Below are positions 17,118 to 25,485 of a DNA stretch of 64,000 nt, one piece after another. The position numbers were made by a program, and so were the translations under genes. Where the stretch lies: NCBI GenBank assembly GCA_017439405.1, contig JAFSJF010000038.1, positions 1 through 64,000 on the forward strand. The letters run 5' to 3'. Source of the DNA: Bacteroidales bacterium. GTDB taxonomy: Bacteria; Bacteroidota; Bacteroidia; Bacteroidales; F082. The notes beneath the pieces are model-generated. The model worked only from the letters and a program-made list of their open reading frames with translations, made no database searches and was not told the origin of the DNA. Position 1 is the stretch's first letter, and every line of letters begins with the position of its first letter.

Positions 17118-17303
17118 AACTGCCTGCCCGTTGGAAGTGTGTAAACTCCAAAGGATACGCTTGTGGTCACCGCGTTGCGCAAACGTCCACCGGTGCCGAA
17201 GCACTTCCCCGAAGGGAATGAGGCCTGTTTTTGCAGTGCGCGAGTAAACCGATTGATGTGTTGATAATGTTGAGTTTACCAGATGCGTTGAACAGGCAGT
17301 TCC
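17118..17303 (-). ncRNA. ssrS: 6S RNA
   Basis: A region of about 184 nt that folds into one long hairpin: AACTGCCTG (17118-17126) pairs with CAGGCAGTT (17293-17301), then GTAAACTC (17141-17148) pairs with GAGTTTAC (17272-17279), then a large internal bubble and a terminal hairpin around 17203-17220 (CTTCCC-cgaa-GGGAATG). The 3' end on the minus strand runs into a T-rich tract (17101-17116). Size, fold and place directly after zapA match 6S RNA, the RNA that mimics an open promoter and binds housekeeping RNA polymerase. A weak -7 element TTCTTTG (17317-17311) precedes it. Confidence 0.8.
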
Positions 17304-17341
17304 AACTCTTCAAAGAACCAAGTTCCGCAGAAAACCGCGGA

Positions 17342-17629
17342 CTATGCTTGTGGGTTGCTCAGCAAGGCGTTCAGTTCGTTCAGCTTGCGTTCCAGATCTT
17401 GACCCTTGAAGGAAGCCTCAGACTCCATCTTGACCACGGAGGTGGCGAACTGCAGTGCCGTCATGGAGAGCAGGTCCTGTGCGTCCTTGTAGGCGTAGTG
17501 CTTCGCGTAGAACTTCACCCGCTCGTTGATGAGCGATGCGGCCTTCCTGACCCGTTCCTCGTCAGCACGGGCCACAGCCAAGCGGAAAGGCCTGTCCAAA
17601 AGGGTGATATTGATGGTAATCTCATCCAT
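17342..17629 (-). CDS. zapA: Cell-division protein ZapA
   Basis: A 95-residue protein from ATG 17629 (a TTG five codons upstream is also in frame). The start DEITINITLLDRPFRLAV and the helix EERVRKAASLINERVKFY followed by a C-terminal coiled coil match ZapA, which crosslinks FtsZ filaments at the division ring. It follows a coiled-coil gene by 25 nt and precedes the 6S RNA, the standard Bacteroidetes order. Confidence 0.88.
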   Translation of the reverse strand: MDEITINITLLDRPFRLAVARADEERVRKAASLINERVKFYAKHYAYKDAQDLLSMTALQFATSVVKMESEASFKGQDLERKLNELNALLSNPQA

Positions 17630-17653
17630 TTCGCTGACGTTCAAGTATCTGAG

Positions 17654-17947
17654 TTATTCCTTGCTATTCAAAATCGAAACGCATCGGTCAATTTCCCTCA
17701 CCAAATCCTTAATGAGCTTCCTCCCTTCTTCTAATTCTCCCTCGTTGTCGAGTGCGTTAACAATTGTAATTTTGTTTATTTTATCCTTCAACTCCCCGGC
17801 GGACTGGCGCAAGGCCGTGTTTTCGCGCAGCAATGCCCCGTTTTCCTCCGCAAGCCGCTTGTTCTCCTTGGCCAATTGACTTTTTTCATCGATCAATTTC
17901 CTCAATTTCAGCTCAATATCGGATACTATGACGCTCAAGTCTGCCAC
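17654..17947 (-). CDS. Small coiled-coil protein upstream of zapA
   Basis: A 97-residue protein, probably starting at GTG 17947 since no ATG is in frame near the start. Residues 10-60 are a heptad coiled coil (ELKLRKLIDEKSQLAKENKR, then LAEENGALLRENTAL), followed by a shorter helical segment. No enzymatic motif. The arrangement before zapA is common in Bacteroidetes; a role as a division-ring partner, by analogy to ZapB, is inference only. Confidence 0.7.
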   Translation of the reverse strand: MADLSVIVSDIELKLRKLIDEKSQLAKENKRLAEENGALLRENTALRQSAGELKDKINKITIVNALDNEGELEEGRKLIKDLVREIDRCVSILNSKE

Positions 17948-18082
17948 GGCTCAATCGGTTCGGAATTGGGCCACAAAAATACGGATTTTACCGTTTGCAG
18001 AGCATGTTTTTCCAAATTTTTCCCCAAAAATGTCGCACATAGCGAAAAATGCGCTACTTTTATCGCTCAAAATCTCATCAAC

Positions 18083-19648
18083 ATGAACACCAAGCACACA
18101 CTTATGATTGCCCTGACTGCACTTTTAGCCTCATGCGCACCGAAAGAAACCTCCATCACCCTCATCGAAACCACCGACACGCACGGGCGATACGACGAGT
18201 TCGCCAACGACGCCCTCGTCCTCAGGCAGATGAAGGCCGAATTGGGCGACCACCTGATCCTCCTCGACAACGGCGACGACCTGCAAGGCACCGTGTTCCA
18301 GTATTGCTCCAACCAAGACGCCGAGCATCCCAACTTGGTTTCCGAAGTTCTCAACTACTTCCCTTACGACGCGGTTTGCGTCGGCAACCACGACATCGAG
18401 GCAGGCCGCAAGGTGTTCGACCGCGTGTATTCCGAAGTGAAGATGCCCGTTCTGGCCGCCAATGTCATCGACGAGACTACGGGCGAGCCGTATTTCACAC
18501 CTTATATAATTATGGGACGCGACGGGTTCAAAATCGCCGTTTTGGGCCTGCTGACACCCTATGTCGTCACTTGGGTTCCCGACCGCCTGCGTCCTGGCCT
18601 GCGCTTCGAGCAACTTGAAGCCGCTGCCGAGAAATGGGTGAAAACCATCCAAGAAAAGGAACATCCCGACCTGTTGGTAGGCCTGTTTCATTCGGGCTTC
18701 GAGCCTCAGGTACAGAACCTGCCGCCCGACCATCCGCTGGGTCGCGAAAACGCCACCAAGTGGGTGGCCGAAAACATCCCCGGCTTCGACATCATCTTCT
18801 ACGGCCACGACCACCGCGCCCGCGCCGAGAAACTGACCAACCCCAATGGCCAACCAGTGTATGTGCTCAATTCAGGCAACCGCGCACAAGGCTTGGCCAA
18901 AGCCGAAGTGGCCCTCAAGAAAGGTCAAAAACCGACCATCAGCATCGAACTCATGCCCACCGACGACGAAGAGAAGGACGAGGCCTTCCTCGCCATGCTC
19001 CAACCCTACCTTGACCGCGCCGAGGAATACCAAAAGCGCGAAGTGGCCGAATTGCCCGTGACCATCCACTCTGACGATGCTTTCAAAGGCTCGTGCCTCT
19101 GGGTGGACGAAATCCACCGCTGCCAGCTTGAAACCGTCGAGGCCGAAGGTGTCCACGCCGACATTTCGATGGCCGCACCTCTGAGCGGCGGCAAGACCCT
19201 CGAGGCCGGACGACTCACCGTGCAGGATTTCTTCACTTGGTATCCCTTCGAGAACGCACTGGCTGTCATGGCCTTGACCGGAAAAGAGGTGAAAGCCTTC
19301 CTCGAATACGCCTACGAGATGAAAAGCCCCATATACAACTTCGACTCGGGCGCCGGCATCATCTACGAAGTGACCGACAAGAACCCGATGGGCGAAAGAA
19401 TCAAGATAATCGGCATGGCCGACGGCACGCCCTTCGACATGGAGAAGACCTACAACGTGGTGATGAACTCCTACCGCTCGATGGGCGGCGGCAACCACCT
19501 CATCAACGGGGTGGGCTGGACGCAAGAGGACATCAAGAACCATGTCGTCTGGCAAAGCGACCGCGACCTCCGCTCCCTCTTCATCGACTGGGCCGCGAAG
19601 AAAGGCTTGCTCGATGATAAACCTTTGAACCATTGGATTATTAAATGA
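18083..19648 (+). CDS. 5'-nucleotidase / UshA-like phosphoesterase lipoprotein
   Basis: A 521-residue lipoprotein (ATG 18083, lipobox LLASC). The N-terminal calcineurin-like domain shows all metal-binding motifs: TTDTHGR, DNGDDLQG, VGNHDIEAG, FHSGF and YGHDHRARAE. The C-terminal domain with FTWYPFENALAVMALTG, then SYRSMGGGN matches the 5'-nucleotidase C-terminal substrate-binding domain, including the Phe/Tyr that stacks the base. Likely releases nucleosides from nucleotides outside the inner membrane. The longer frame upstream is rejected because it overlaps the divergent coiled-coil gene and would hide the lipobox. Confidence 0.88.
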   Translation: MNTKHTLMIALTALLASCAPKETSITLIETTDTHGRYDEFANDALVLRQMKAELGDHLILLDNGDDLQGTVFQYCSNQDAEHPNLVSEVLNYFPYDAVCVGNHDIEAGRKVFDRVYSEVKMPVLAANVIDETTGEPYFTPYIIMGRDGFKIAVLGLLTPYVVTWVPDRLRPGLRFEQLEAAAEKWVKTIQEKEHPDLLVGLFHSGFEPQVQNLPPDHPLGRENATKWVAENIPGFDIIFYGHDHRARAEKLTNPNGQPVYVLNSGNRAQGLAKAEVALKKGQKPTISIELMPTDDEEKDEAFLAMLQPYLDRAEEYQKREVAELPVTIHSDDAFKGSCLWVDEIHRCQLETVEAEGVHADISMAAPLSGGKTLEAGRLTVQDFFTWYPFENALAVMALTGKEVKAFLEYAYEMKSPIYNFDSGAGIIYEVTDKNPMGERIKIIGMADGTPFDMEKTYNVVMNSYRSMGGGNHLINGVGWTQEDIKNHVVWQSDRDLRSLFIDWAAKKGLLDDKPLNHWIIK

Positions 19649-19710
19649 CACGAGACTTCGCGACGCGGGACAATGACTCGCAGTCCCGTGTCCCGCTTTC
19701 CCGTGCCAAA
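19647..19710. repeat. GC-rich palindromic repeat (GACGCGAGAC family)
   Basis: GACACGAGACTTCGCGACGC followed by GGGAC, then GTCCCGTGTCCCGC, forms a hairpin between the phosphoesterase and DUF2851 genes. It is the longest member of the intergenic repeat family seen elsewhere in the window. Confidence 0.5.
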
Positions 19711-19718
19711 ACAACGAC

Positions 19719-21017
19719 ATGAGAGAAGAATTTCTATACTACCTTTGGGAGAACCGCCTGACTGACAAAGCCTTGCAAACCACCGAAGGCGAGACGGTCG
19801 AAGTGGTTTCGACAGGCTACCGCAACACCGATTCAGGTCCGGATTTCCTTGAAGCCAAAATCCAAATCGGCGACAAGCTGTGGGCGGGTCATGTGGAAAT
19901 CCATGTGAAGGCCTCCGACTGGAACCGGCACGGGCACGAGGGCGACAAGGCCTATCAAAACGTCATCCTTCACGTCGTGTACGAAAACGACTCCAAAGCC
20001 ACCAACATCCCAACTTTGGAACTGAAAGGCCATTTTGACGAGACTCTTTTCGCCAATTACCAACGGTTTGTCTCCTCCAAGGCATGGATTCCCTGCGCCA
20101 ACTCCATCGCCCAAGTGCCGACTTTCACCCGCCTTTCTTGGCTCGACCGCATGGCCGTTGAACGCTTGGAAAGCAAAGCGCAGACAGTAACCAAACTCCT
20201 GGAAGCCAACCGATTCGACTGGGAAGACGCGCTGTATCAACTCCTGATGCGCTATTTCGGCCTGAAAGTGAACAACGAAGCCTTTGAGACATTGGCCAAA
20301 ATGCTGCCTTTCAAAACTTTGCTGAAACATGCCGACAACCTCTTGCAGGTAGAAGCCATGCTGTTCGGCTGCGCGGGTTTCCTCGAAAGCGAGTTCTCTG
20401 AGGAATACCCGCAACTGCTGAAGCGCGAATTTTCGGTGATGAAGGCCAAGTTCAACCTCCTCGCCATGCCCGCCGAGCGCTGGAAGTTCATGCGGATGCG
20501 CCCGAGCAACTTCCCGACCATCCGCTTGGCACAGATGGCCCAGCTGATTCACATGAACGGCCCATTGTTCGCCAAAATCCGCGAAACGAAGACTGTGGAA
20601 GAGGTGAAAGCCTTGTTCGACGTGACGGCATCGGGGTATTGGGAAAGGCACTATCGGTTTGCAGGGCAGTCGTACCACAGCAGCCGAAATGACGACGTGC
20701 GGCTGCCACGATGTGACAGCCCTACAAAACCCAAACACCTTGGCAAAGACACAGCGAACATTTTGATTATCAACGCTGTGGTTCCATTGCTATTCAGTTA
20801 TGGCAAGCTGCACAAGGACGAGACCTTTTGCGACACTGCCTTGCAGTTTTTGGAGGCGACCGCAGCCGAGGACAACGCCATCGTCCGGCGTTTCGCCCAA
20901 TGCGGAATCGCAGCGCAAAACGCCATGCAGACACAATCCTTGCTGCACCTATATGACAAGTATTGCAAGCGGAAGGGTTGTTTGGATTGCAGGATGGGAA
21001 ACGTCCTGATGAAGTGA
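19719..21017 (+). CDS. DUF2851 family protein carrying an in-frame repeat insertion
   Basis: A 432-residue protein of the DUF2851 family, common in Bacteroidetes and of unknown function. The start EEFLYYLWENRLTDK, the STGYRNTDSGPDFLEAKIQI motif and the C-terminal LHLYDKYCKRKGCLDCRMGN are as in the family. Oddity: residues about 314-335, in AGQSYHSSRNDDVRLPRC, are encoded by a palindromic repeat (20661-20725) also present near 48133-48200; without it the text would read ERHYRF then DSPTKPKHLGKD, like other members as I recall them. The frame is kept, so the gene is probably still made. Confidence 0.75.
   Translation: MREEFLYYLWENRLTDKALQTTEGETVEVVSTGYRNTDSGPDFLEAKIQIGDKLWAGHVEIHVKASDWNRHGHEGDKAYQNVILHVVYENDSKATNIPTLELKGHFDETLFANYQRFVSSKAWIPCANSIAQVPTFTRLSWLDRMAVERLESKAQTVTKLLEANRFDWEDALYQLLMRYFGLKVNNEAFETLAKMLPFKTLLKHADNLLQVEAMLFGCAGFLESEFSEEYPQLLKREFSVMKAKFNLLAMPAERWKFMRMRPSNFPTIRLAQMAQLIHMNGPLFAKIRETKTVEEVKALFDVTASGYWERHYRFAGQSYHSSRNDDVRLPRCDSPTKPKHLGKDTANILIINAVVPLLFSYGKLHKDETFCDTALQFLEATAAEDNAIVRRFAQCGIAAQNAMQTQSLLHLYDKYCKRKGCLDCRMGNVLMK
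20661..20725 (+). repeat. Palindromic repeat inserted in a coding sequence (copy A)
   Basis: Arms AGGGCAGTC (20663-20671) and GACAGCCCT (20715-20723), with inner arms GCAGCCG and CGGCTGC. Bases 20701-20725 match 48175-48200 except for one substitution, so both are copies of one element. Confidence 0.8.
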
Positions 21018-21067
21018 TTTACGGCATCTTTCAAGAAACGGCGTTTTTTTTCCTGTAATTTGCATAA

Positions 21068-21101
21068 TTTGCGACATCATTCAAAAATGTTCTTAATTTT
21101 G
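21068..21101 (+). promoter_or_regulatory. Promoter of the Omp28-like T9SS gene
   Basis: -33 element TTTG (21068-21071) and -7 element TAATTTTG (21094-21101) in the Bacteroidetes pattern, 41 nt before the ATG at 21143. Confidence 0.65.
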
Positions 21102-21142
21102 CAGTCCAAATCCAAGTTAATCTTTTCAAATTTAACAGCACT

Positions 21143-23500
21143 ATGAAGAAAACCTTACTTTTCGCGTTTGCCATCCTGTTTGCGACGGCAACCATGGCGC
21201 AAAACCGCGCGGTTTTGCTGCAAGAATCATTTGATGGCACCTCAATGCCCACCGGCTGGACCATCAGCGGACAACCTAACAACTGGTCGGTTTCGGGCAC
21301 CAACAACGCTGGTGGCGAACCCAATGAGATGCACCTCACCTGGAGCCCGCAGTTCAACGGCATGACGCGCCTCGTCAGCCCTGCCGTCAACCTGACCGGC
21401 GTGAACAGTGTCATTTTCTCGTTCAAGCACGCCTTGGACAACTACTCGGGCAGCAACACTATCGGCATTGCCACCTCATCAGACGGCGGCACCACCTGGA
21501 ACCAAGGTTGGAGCCAAGGCTACAGCACCAGCTCAAGCTGGTCTGTGAGCCAAGAAATCACCACGCCCGACATGGGCCTGGCCAACGTGCAGTTCTGCAT
21601 CTTCTTCAACGGCAGCAGCTACAACATCAACGACTGGTTCTTCGACGACATCATGGTCTTCACCCTCGAAAACCTCGACCTCTCCCTCACCAATGCCACG
21701 CTGAACGACTTCGTCGGTAGCGGCGAACAACAGTTCGGCATCGGTGTGTTCAACATGGGCGCCTCCACCGTGACCTCGATTGAAGCCACCTACGCAGTGG
21801 AAGGCTGGGTGCCTGTCACCGAGACCTTCGACGTCAACATCCCTTCGTTGGGCACCTCGACCTTGAATTTCACCACGCCCACGACGTTAGCCCCTGGTTC
21901 GTACAACGTGGACTACACCATCAACTTGGTCAACGGACAAGAAGACGACAACGCCGACAACAACACGCTTTCCAAGTCGGTCAGTGTGGCCCTCGGAACC
22001 GCCTATCGTTACCCGATGATCGAGCACTTCTCGTCATCGACATGCGGCCCCTGCGTGCAACCCAACACGTTGATGCACACCTTCTGCAACAACAACGAGG
22101 GGCTCTACACCTACACCAAATACCAGATGAACTGGCCCGGCAACGGCGACCCATACTACACTGAAGAAGGTGGTGTGCGCCGCAACTACTATTCGGTGAA
22201 CGCCGTCCCAATGGCTTTCATGGATGGTACCAGCCTGAACTTCAACGGAGTGCAGAACCAATTCAACCAACACGCCGAATGGCCTGCCTTCTTCGACATC
22301 GCCGGTTCGTTTGCCGTTGAGGGCAACACCATCAGCGTGAAGGCCGACATCATGCCTTACGTCGATGCCAACGCCCGTGTGTTCATCTCCGTCAACGAAA
22401 AGGAGACCCACGGCAATGTGGGCAGCAACGGTGAGACCTCGTTCCACCACATCTTCATGAAGATGTTGACCAGCACGTCGGGCGAGAACATCGACTTTGC
22501 CACTGGCGAAATCCAACACTTTGAGTACACGCAAGACCTGTCGTCGACCAACGTCGAGGAAATGAGCGACCTCGAAGTGGCCATCTGGATCCAAAACCAA
22601 GGCTCGAAGGAGGTTTACAACAGCCACTATGCCTACGAATACACCGAAATCCATCCTTATCCCGTCGAGAACCTGACGCTGACCGAAGCTCCTGCCCCCA
22701 CCAAAGGCCTGTTTGTGGCTTCGTGGGACGCTCCCGCCAACGGCAATCCCATCGGATACGATGTGTATGTCAACAACGAGCTGATGGCCGAAAACATCAC
22801 CGAAACCGAGTATTCGTTTGACGGTGAGTCGGGCGACTTCTACACCGTAGGTGTGGTAGCCAAGTATGAAAGCGACATGAGCTCGGTGAAGGTCATGACC
22901 ACCGTGTCGGGCGCTTTGCAAGACATGGGTTTGATGATTCCTGGATCGCCATACGTTTACCTGACTGTCGAAGAACCCGAGGCCGATGTTTATGTGACCA
23001 ACGGCAATTACGCTTCGTATTTGCCAATCGAGGTTACTTCCATCACCGAAGTCAATCCTGATGGTGTCGAGTATCTAATCATAGAACCCGAAATGGAATT
23101 GCCGTATTCGCTGGATGTTGATGAAAACCTCCATTTCTTCGTCGCTCCCAACACAGCCATGGGCAGAAGCGTGGCAGAAACAATGGTTAAAGTGGAGTCT
23201 GACGGCGGTGACGTGTTCTTCAACGTTTACATCGACGGCGAGCTGCTTACCATCACAGAGGTTTCATCGACGGCCAAAGTCTATCCCAATCCCGCCAACA
23301 GCCAAGTGCGCGTCGAGTCGGCCAACGGCATCGAGAGCGTGAAAGTGTTCGACATGCTCGGCACCTTGGTACAAACCGTTGCCGCCAATGGCAAGAGCGT
23401 CAATGTCAACACCAACAGCCTGAGCAACGGCGTGTATTTCTTCAACATTCGCCAGAGCGACGGTTCCGTCAGCAACCAGCGTGTGGTGGTGAACCACTAA
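21143..23500 (+). CDS. T9SS type A secreted protein with Omp28/thioredoxin-like domain
   Basis: A 785-residue secreted protein. Signal peptide MKKTLLFAFAILFATATMAQ; residues 25-175 resemble a cleaved-adhesin/MAM-like jelly roll (ESFDGTSMPTGWTISG); 185-290 a CARDB-like beta domain; about 290-510 an Omp28-related thioredoxin-like domain with STCGPCVQPN, a CxxC motif; 515-590 an Fn3-like domain; and the last 75 residues a type A sorting domain (KVYPNPANSQVRV, ending SDGSVSNQRVVV) that directs export by the T9SS. The CGPC pair may be redox-active outside the cell. A strong terminator follows directly. Confidence 0.85.
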   Translation: MKKTLLFAFAILFATATMAQNRAVLLQESFDGTSMPTGWTISGQPNNWSVSGTNNAGGEPNEMHLTWSPQFNGMTRLVSPAVNLTGVNSVIFSFKHALDNYSGSNTIGIATSSDGGTTWNQGWSQGYSTSSSWSVSQEITTPDMGLANVQFCIFFNGSSYNINDWFFDDIMVFTLENLDLSLTNATLNDFVGSGEQQFGIGVFNMGASTVTSIEATYAVEGWVPVTETFDVNIPSLGTSTLNFTTPTTLAPGSYNVDYTINLVNGQEDDNADNNTLSKSVSVALGTAYRYPMIEHFSSSTCGPCVQPNTLMHTFCNNNEGLYTYTKYQMNWPGNGDPYYTEEGGVRRNYYSVNAVPMAFMDGTSLNFNGVQNQFNQHAEWPAFFDIAGSFAVEGNTISVKADIMPYVDANARVFISVNEKETHGNVGSNGETSFHHIFMKMLTSTSGENIDFATGEIQHFEYTQDLSSTNVEEMSDLEVAIWIQNQGSKEVYNSHYAYEYTEIHPYPVENLTLTEAPAPTKGLFVASWDAPANGNPIGYDVYVNNELMAENITETEYSFDGESGDFYTVGVVAKYESDMSSVKVMTTVSGALQDMGLMIPGSPYVYLTVEEPEADVYVTNGNYASYLPIEVTSITEVNPDGVEYLIIEPEMELPYSLDVDENLHFFVAPNTAMGRSVAETMVKVESDGGDVFFNVYIDGELLTITEVSSTAKVYPNPANSQVRVESANGIESVKVFDMLGTLVQTVAANGKSVNVNTNSLSNGVYFFNIRQSDGSVSNQRVVVNH

Positions 23501-23518
23501 TCGTTGGTCGCAATACAT

Positions 23519-23556
23519 GAAAAAAAAGGATGGCCTGTTGACCATCCTTTTTTTCT
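23519..23556 (+). terminator. Rho-independent terminator after the Omp28-like gene
   Basis: Arms AAAGGATGG and CCATCCTTT around a CCTGTTGA loop, flanked by A- and T-runs, 20 nt after the stop. The symmetry allows action in both directions. Confidence 0.85.
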
Positions 23557-23673
23557 TATCAATCCACCCATACGGGGATCGGCACCTTCATGAATCTACA
23601 GCGATGAACGACACTTTGTCATATTGGTGCTGTTCTCTACGCCTGAAAAGCCCGTCATAATACGATTTTTTTG

Positions 23674-23681
23674 TATGTTTG
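23674..23681 (+). promoter_or_regulatory. -7 promoter element of the ATP-grasp gene
   Basis: TATGTTTG, matching TAnnTTTG, 27 nt before the ATG at 23709. Confidence 0.5.
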
Positions 23682-23708
23682 CAACCCAAATCAAAACCCT
23701 TATCCATT

Positions 23709-24860
23709 ATGATTATCTTGGAAAAACCATACGTCTCGGCGCCGTTGGTGGCTTACCTCGAGGAAAAACAGATTCCCGTCCTCCACAACGACATGGCCAA
23801 CCAACTCACCGCCGAAGGCCGTCGCCTTAACCTATTGGAAGACAAGCAGTTTGTCGAGAAATACAATCAAACGAAACAGCTCTATGCCGTTTCGGAAAAC
23901 GCCTTGGTGTGGCTTTATGCCCAACTGCCCGAGTCGGAGCTGGTGAAGAAAGTCAAGATCCTGAAAGACAAGGCCGCCTTCCGCCGCATCTGCCAGCAAA
24001 TCTATCCCGACTTCTATTATAAAGAGGTGGAAATGAAAGCCTTGCGCAGCCTCAACCCCAACGAGTTGCCTTTGCCGCTCGTGCTGAAACCCGCCGTGGG
24101 ATTCCTCAGCGTGGGCGTTTACATCGTCCGCAGCAAGGAAGAATGGCAGGCCGCCTTGGACGACATCGACCAGAACTTTGCCAAGCAATGCGCCGTGTTC
24201 CCAGAGACCGTGGTGCGCAGCGAAATGTTTGTGCTTGAGCAGTTTATCGAAGGCGAGGAATATGCCGTGGATGCCTATTATGACGCCGAGGGCAAGCCCA
24301 ACATCATCAACATATTCCACCATATCTTCAAGAACGAGACCGACGTCAGCGACCGCCTCTACTGCATGAGCAAGCAGATCTTCGAGAGCAACTACCCCGC
24401 TTTCAACCAGTTCTGCATCGACTTGAACAGTGTGCTTGGACTGAAGAACTTCCCAATGCACGTTGAGTTCCGAGTGGACAAGAACACGGGTCGCGCCATC
24501 CCGATTGAGGTGAATCCGCTGCGTTTTGCCGGCATGTGCCTCAACGACCTGACGCGCCACACCTGCCACCTGCTGCCCGTGCAGTGCTATTTCGAGGGCA
24601 TCCGCCCCGACTACGCCACCATGTGGAACGGCATCGAGAACGACGTGTTCAGCTTTGTGGTGCTCGACAAGCCCTACGACACCAACCGCGCCCTCGACTT
24701 CGAGCGCATCCGCCGGCACTTCCACGGCGTGCTTGAGACCCGCGACATCAAGAACCCCGCCATGAGCGTTTGGGGATTCCTCTTCACGCAGACCGCCCCT
24801 GAACACAAGGCGGAATTGCAGGAGATTCTGCATTCCACTTTGGAGGAGTTTATGGTATAG
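23709..24860 (+). CDS. ATP-grasp family ligase
   Basis: A 383-residue protein. The central part carries ATP-grasp features: LVLKPAVGFLSVGVYIV (lysine and glycine loop), FVLEQFIEGEEYAVDAY (hinge and adenine-binding segment) and AIPIEVNPLRFAGM (Glu-x-Asn metal ligands). The N-terminal 100 residues are a pre-ATP-grasp domain (start MIILEKPYVSAPLVAYLEEK). ATP-grasp enzymes join a carboxylate to an amine through an acyl phosphate; the substrate cannot be told. It is a single-gene unit with its own promoter. A peptide or amino-acid ligase is one possibility. Confidence 0.75.
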   Translation: MIILEKPYVSAPLVAYLEEKQIPVLHNDMANQLTAEGRRLNLLEDKQFVEKYNQTKQLYAVSENALVWLYAQLPESELVKKVKILKDKAAFRRICQQIYPDFYYKEVEMKALRSLNPNELPLPLVLKPAVGFLSVGVYIVRSKEEWQAALDDIDQNFAKQCAVFPETVVRSEMFVLEQFIEGEEYAVDAYYDAEGKPNIINIFHHIFKNETDVSDRLYCMSKQIFESNYPAFNQFCIDLNSVLGLKNFPMHVEFRVDKNTGRAIPIEVNPLRFAGMCLNDLTRHTCHLLPVQCYFEGIRPDYATMWNGIENDVFSFVVLDKPYDTNRALDFERIRRHFHGVLETRDIKNPAMSVWGFLFTQTAPEHKAELQEILHSTLEEFMV

Positions 24861-25031
24861 TTTGTCCCACTGTGTACGCGGGGATTGAAATCGCCCGCTT
24901 GATTTCTTGTCGCCCTTTCAGGGCTTTGCTCCGACGCTTCGCGTCATAGACTAACGTCGAATCGAAGATTTGCGAGGCATGAAGCCATCCAGAAAAAATC
25001 AAAATGTTGGCTAAAAGGTGGTAAATCCACT
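24861..25031. other. Intergenic stretch without a recognisable gene
   Basis: Contains short GC-rich hairpin-like pieces such as CGCCCTTTCAGGGC around 24911-24924. Minus-strand reading is open but shows no family resemblance, and leads into the HNH remnant. Confidence 0.3.
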
Positions 25032-25142
25032 TCATTTCCCGCTCTTTCGGCGGTTGCACTCGCGGCAAAGCAGCTGGCAGTTTTCGGCCACGGTGCGGCC
25101 GCCATCGCGCCACGGCGTGATGTGGTCGGCCTCCATCTGGGC
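25032..25142 (-). pseudogene. HNH endonuclease C-terminal remnant
   Basis: The minus strand encodes MEADHITPWRDGGRTVAENC, then QLLCRECNRRKSGK and a stop, an excellent HNH core with the DH, N and CxxC residues. An in-frame stop lies just before it (25145-25143), and the upstream residues GQHFE are found in another frame, so a frameshift has broken the gene. No complete HNH gene is present. It is a decayed nuclease, possibly from a defence or mobile gene. Confidence 0.7.
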
Positions 25143-25222
25143 TTAGTTCGAAGTGCTGGCCGCCGATATGGTTTGTTGTTTGAGGCTAAGAAACGATTTT
25201 TCTTTGATTTTCAGAAAAACAC

Positions 25223-25230
25223 TACCTTTG
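25223..25230 (+). promoter_or_regulatory. -7 promoter element of the lipoprotein-leader ORF
   Basis: TACCTTTG with TTTG about 20 nt upstream, 16 nt before the ATG at 25247. A full promoter in front of a 37-codon ORF suggests the downstream gene was lost or replaced. Confidence 0.55.
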
Positions 25231-25246
25231 CACAAAATATTTCACG

Positions 25247-25360
25247 ATGAAAAACACCATTTTTGCCACCATCATCCTTGCCACACCGATCTTCGCAGCC
25301 TGCGAGGAAGAACAAAAACAACAATTCACCACACAAAACCTGAATTTATATGGAAAATAG
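25247..25360 (+). pseudogene. Truncated lipoprotein leader ORF
   Basis: A 37-codon ORF with a signal peptide and lipobox (start MKNTIFATIILATPIFAACE), then EEQKQQFTT and a stop. The first four residues and the general layout match the start of the lipoprotein gene at 26807 (MKNTLL.., ..SSCSGEPKQKTFT). It looks like a lipoprotein gene cut short just where the tandem repeats and the AAA-DUF4143 gene begin. It may still be expressed as a tiny lipopeptide. Confidence 0.5.
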
Positions 25361-25372
25361 TTAGGGTTTTCG

Positions 25373-25434
25373 AAAAGTTGCGGAATAAATCAGCAAAAAG
25401 TTGCGGAATAAATCAGCAAAAAGTTGCGGAATAA
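25373..25434 (+). repeat. Tandem 23-bp repeats before the AAA-DUF4143 gene
   Basis: Three copies of the core AAAAGTTGCGGAATAA at 25373, 25396 and 25419, with an exact 23-bp period (unit completed by ATCAGCA). They end 52 nt before the ATG at 25486. No further copy is seen downstream of the gene. Too few and too close for a CRISPR array. Confidence 0.9.
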
Positions 25435-25485
25435 CTTGTGTATGTCATTTATTCTTAATACTTTTGACGCCATAAAACCATTGAA

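Noticed and set aside
22034..22921. Minus-strand frame opposite the Omp28-like gene
   Set aside because: No motif and fully contained in a well-supported plus-strand gene.
24850..25113. Minus-strand 87-codon ORF downstream of the ATP-grasp gene
   Set aside because: It overlaps the HNH remnant in another frame and has no recognisable domain; the HNH reading is much stronger.
25373..25434. Possible CRISPR array in the tandem 23-bp repeats
   Set aside because: Only three cores with 7-bp constant gaps; there are no variable spacers and no cas genes.
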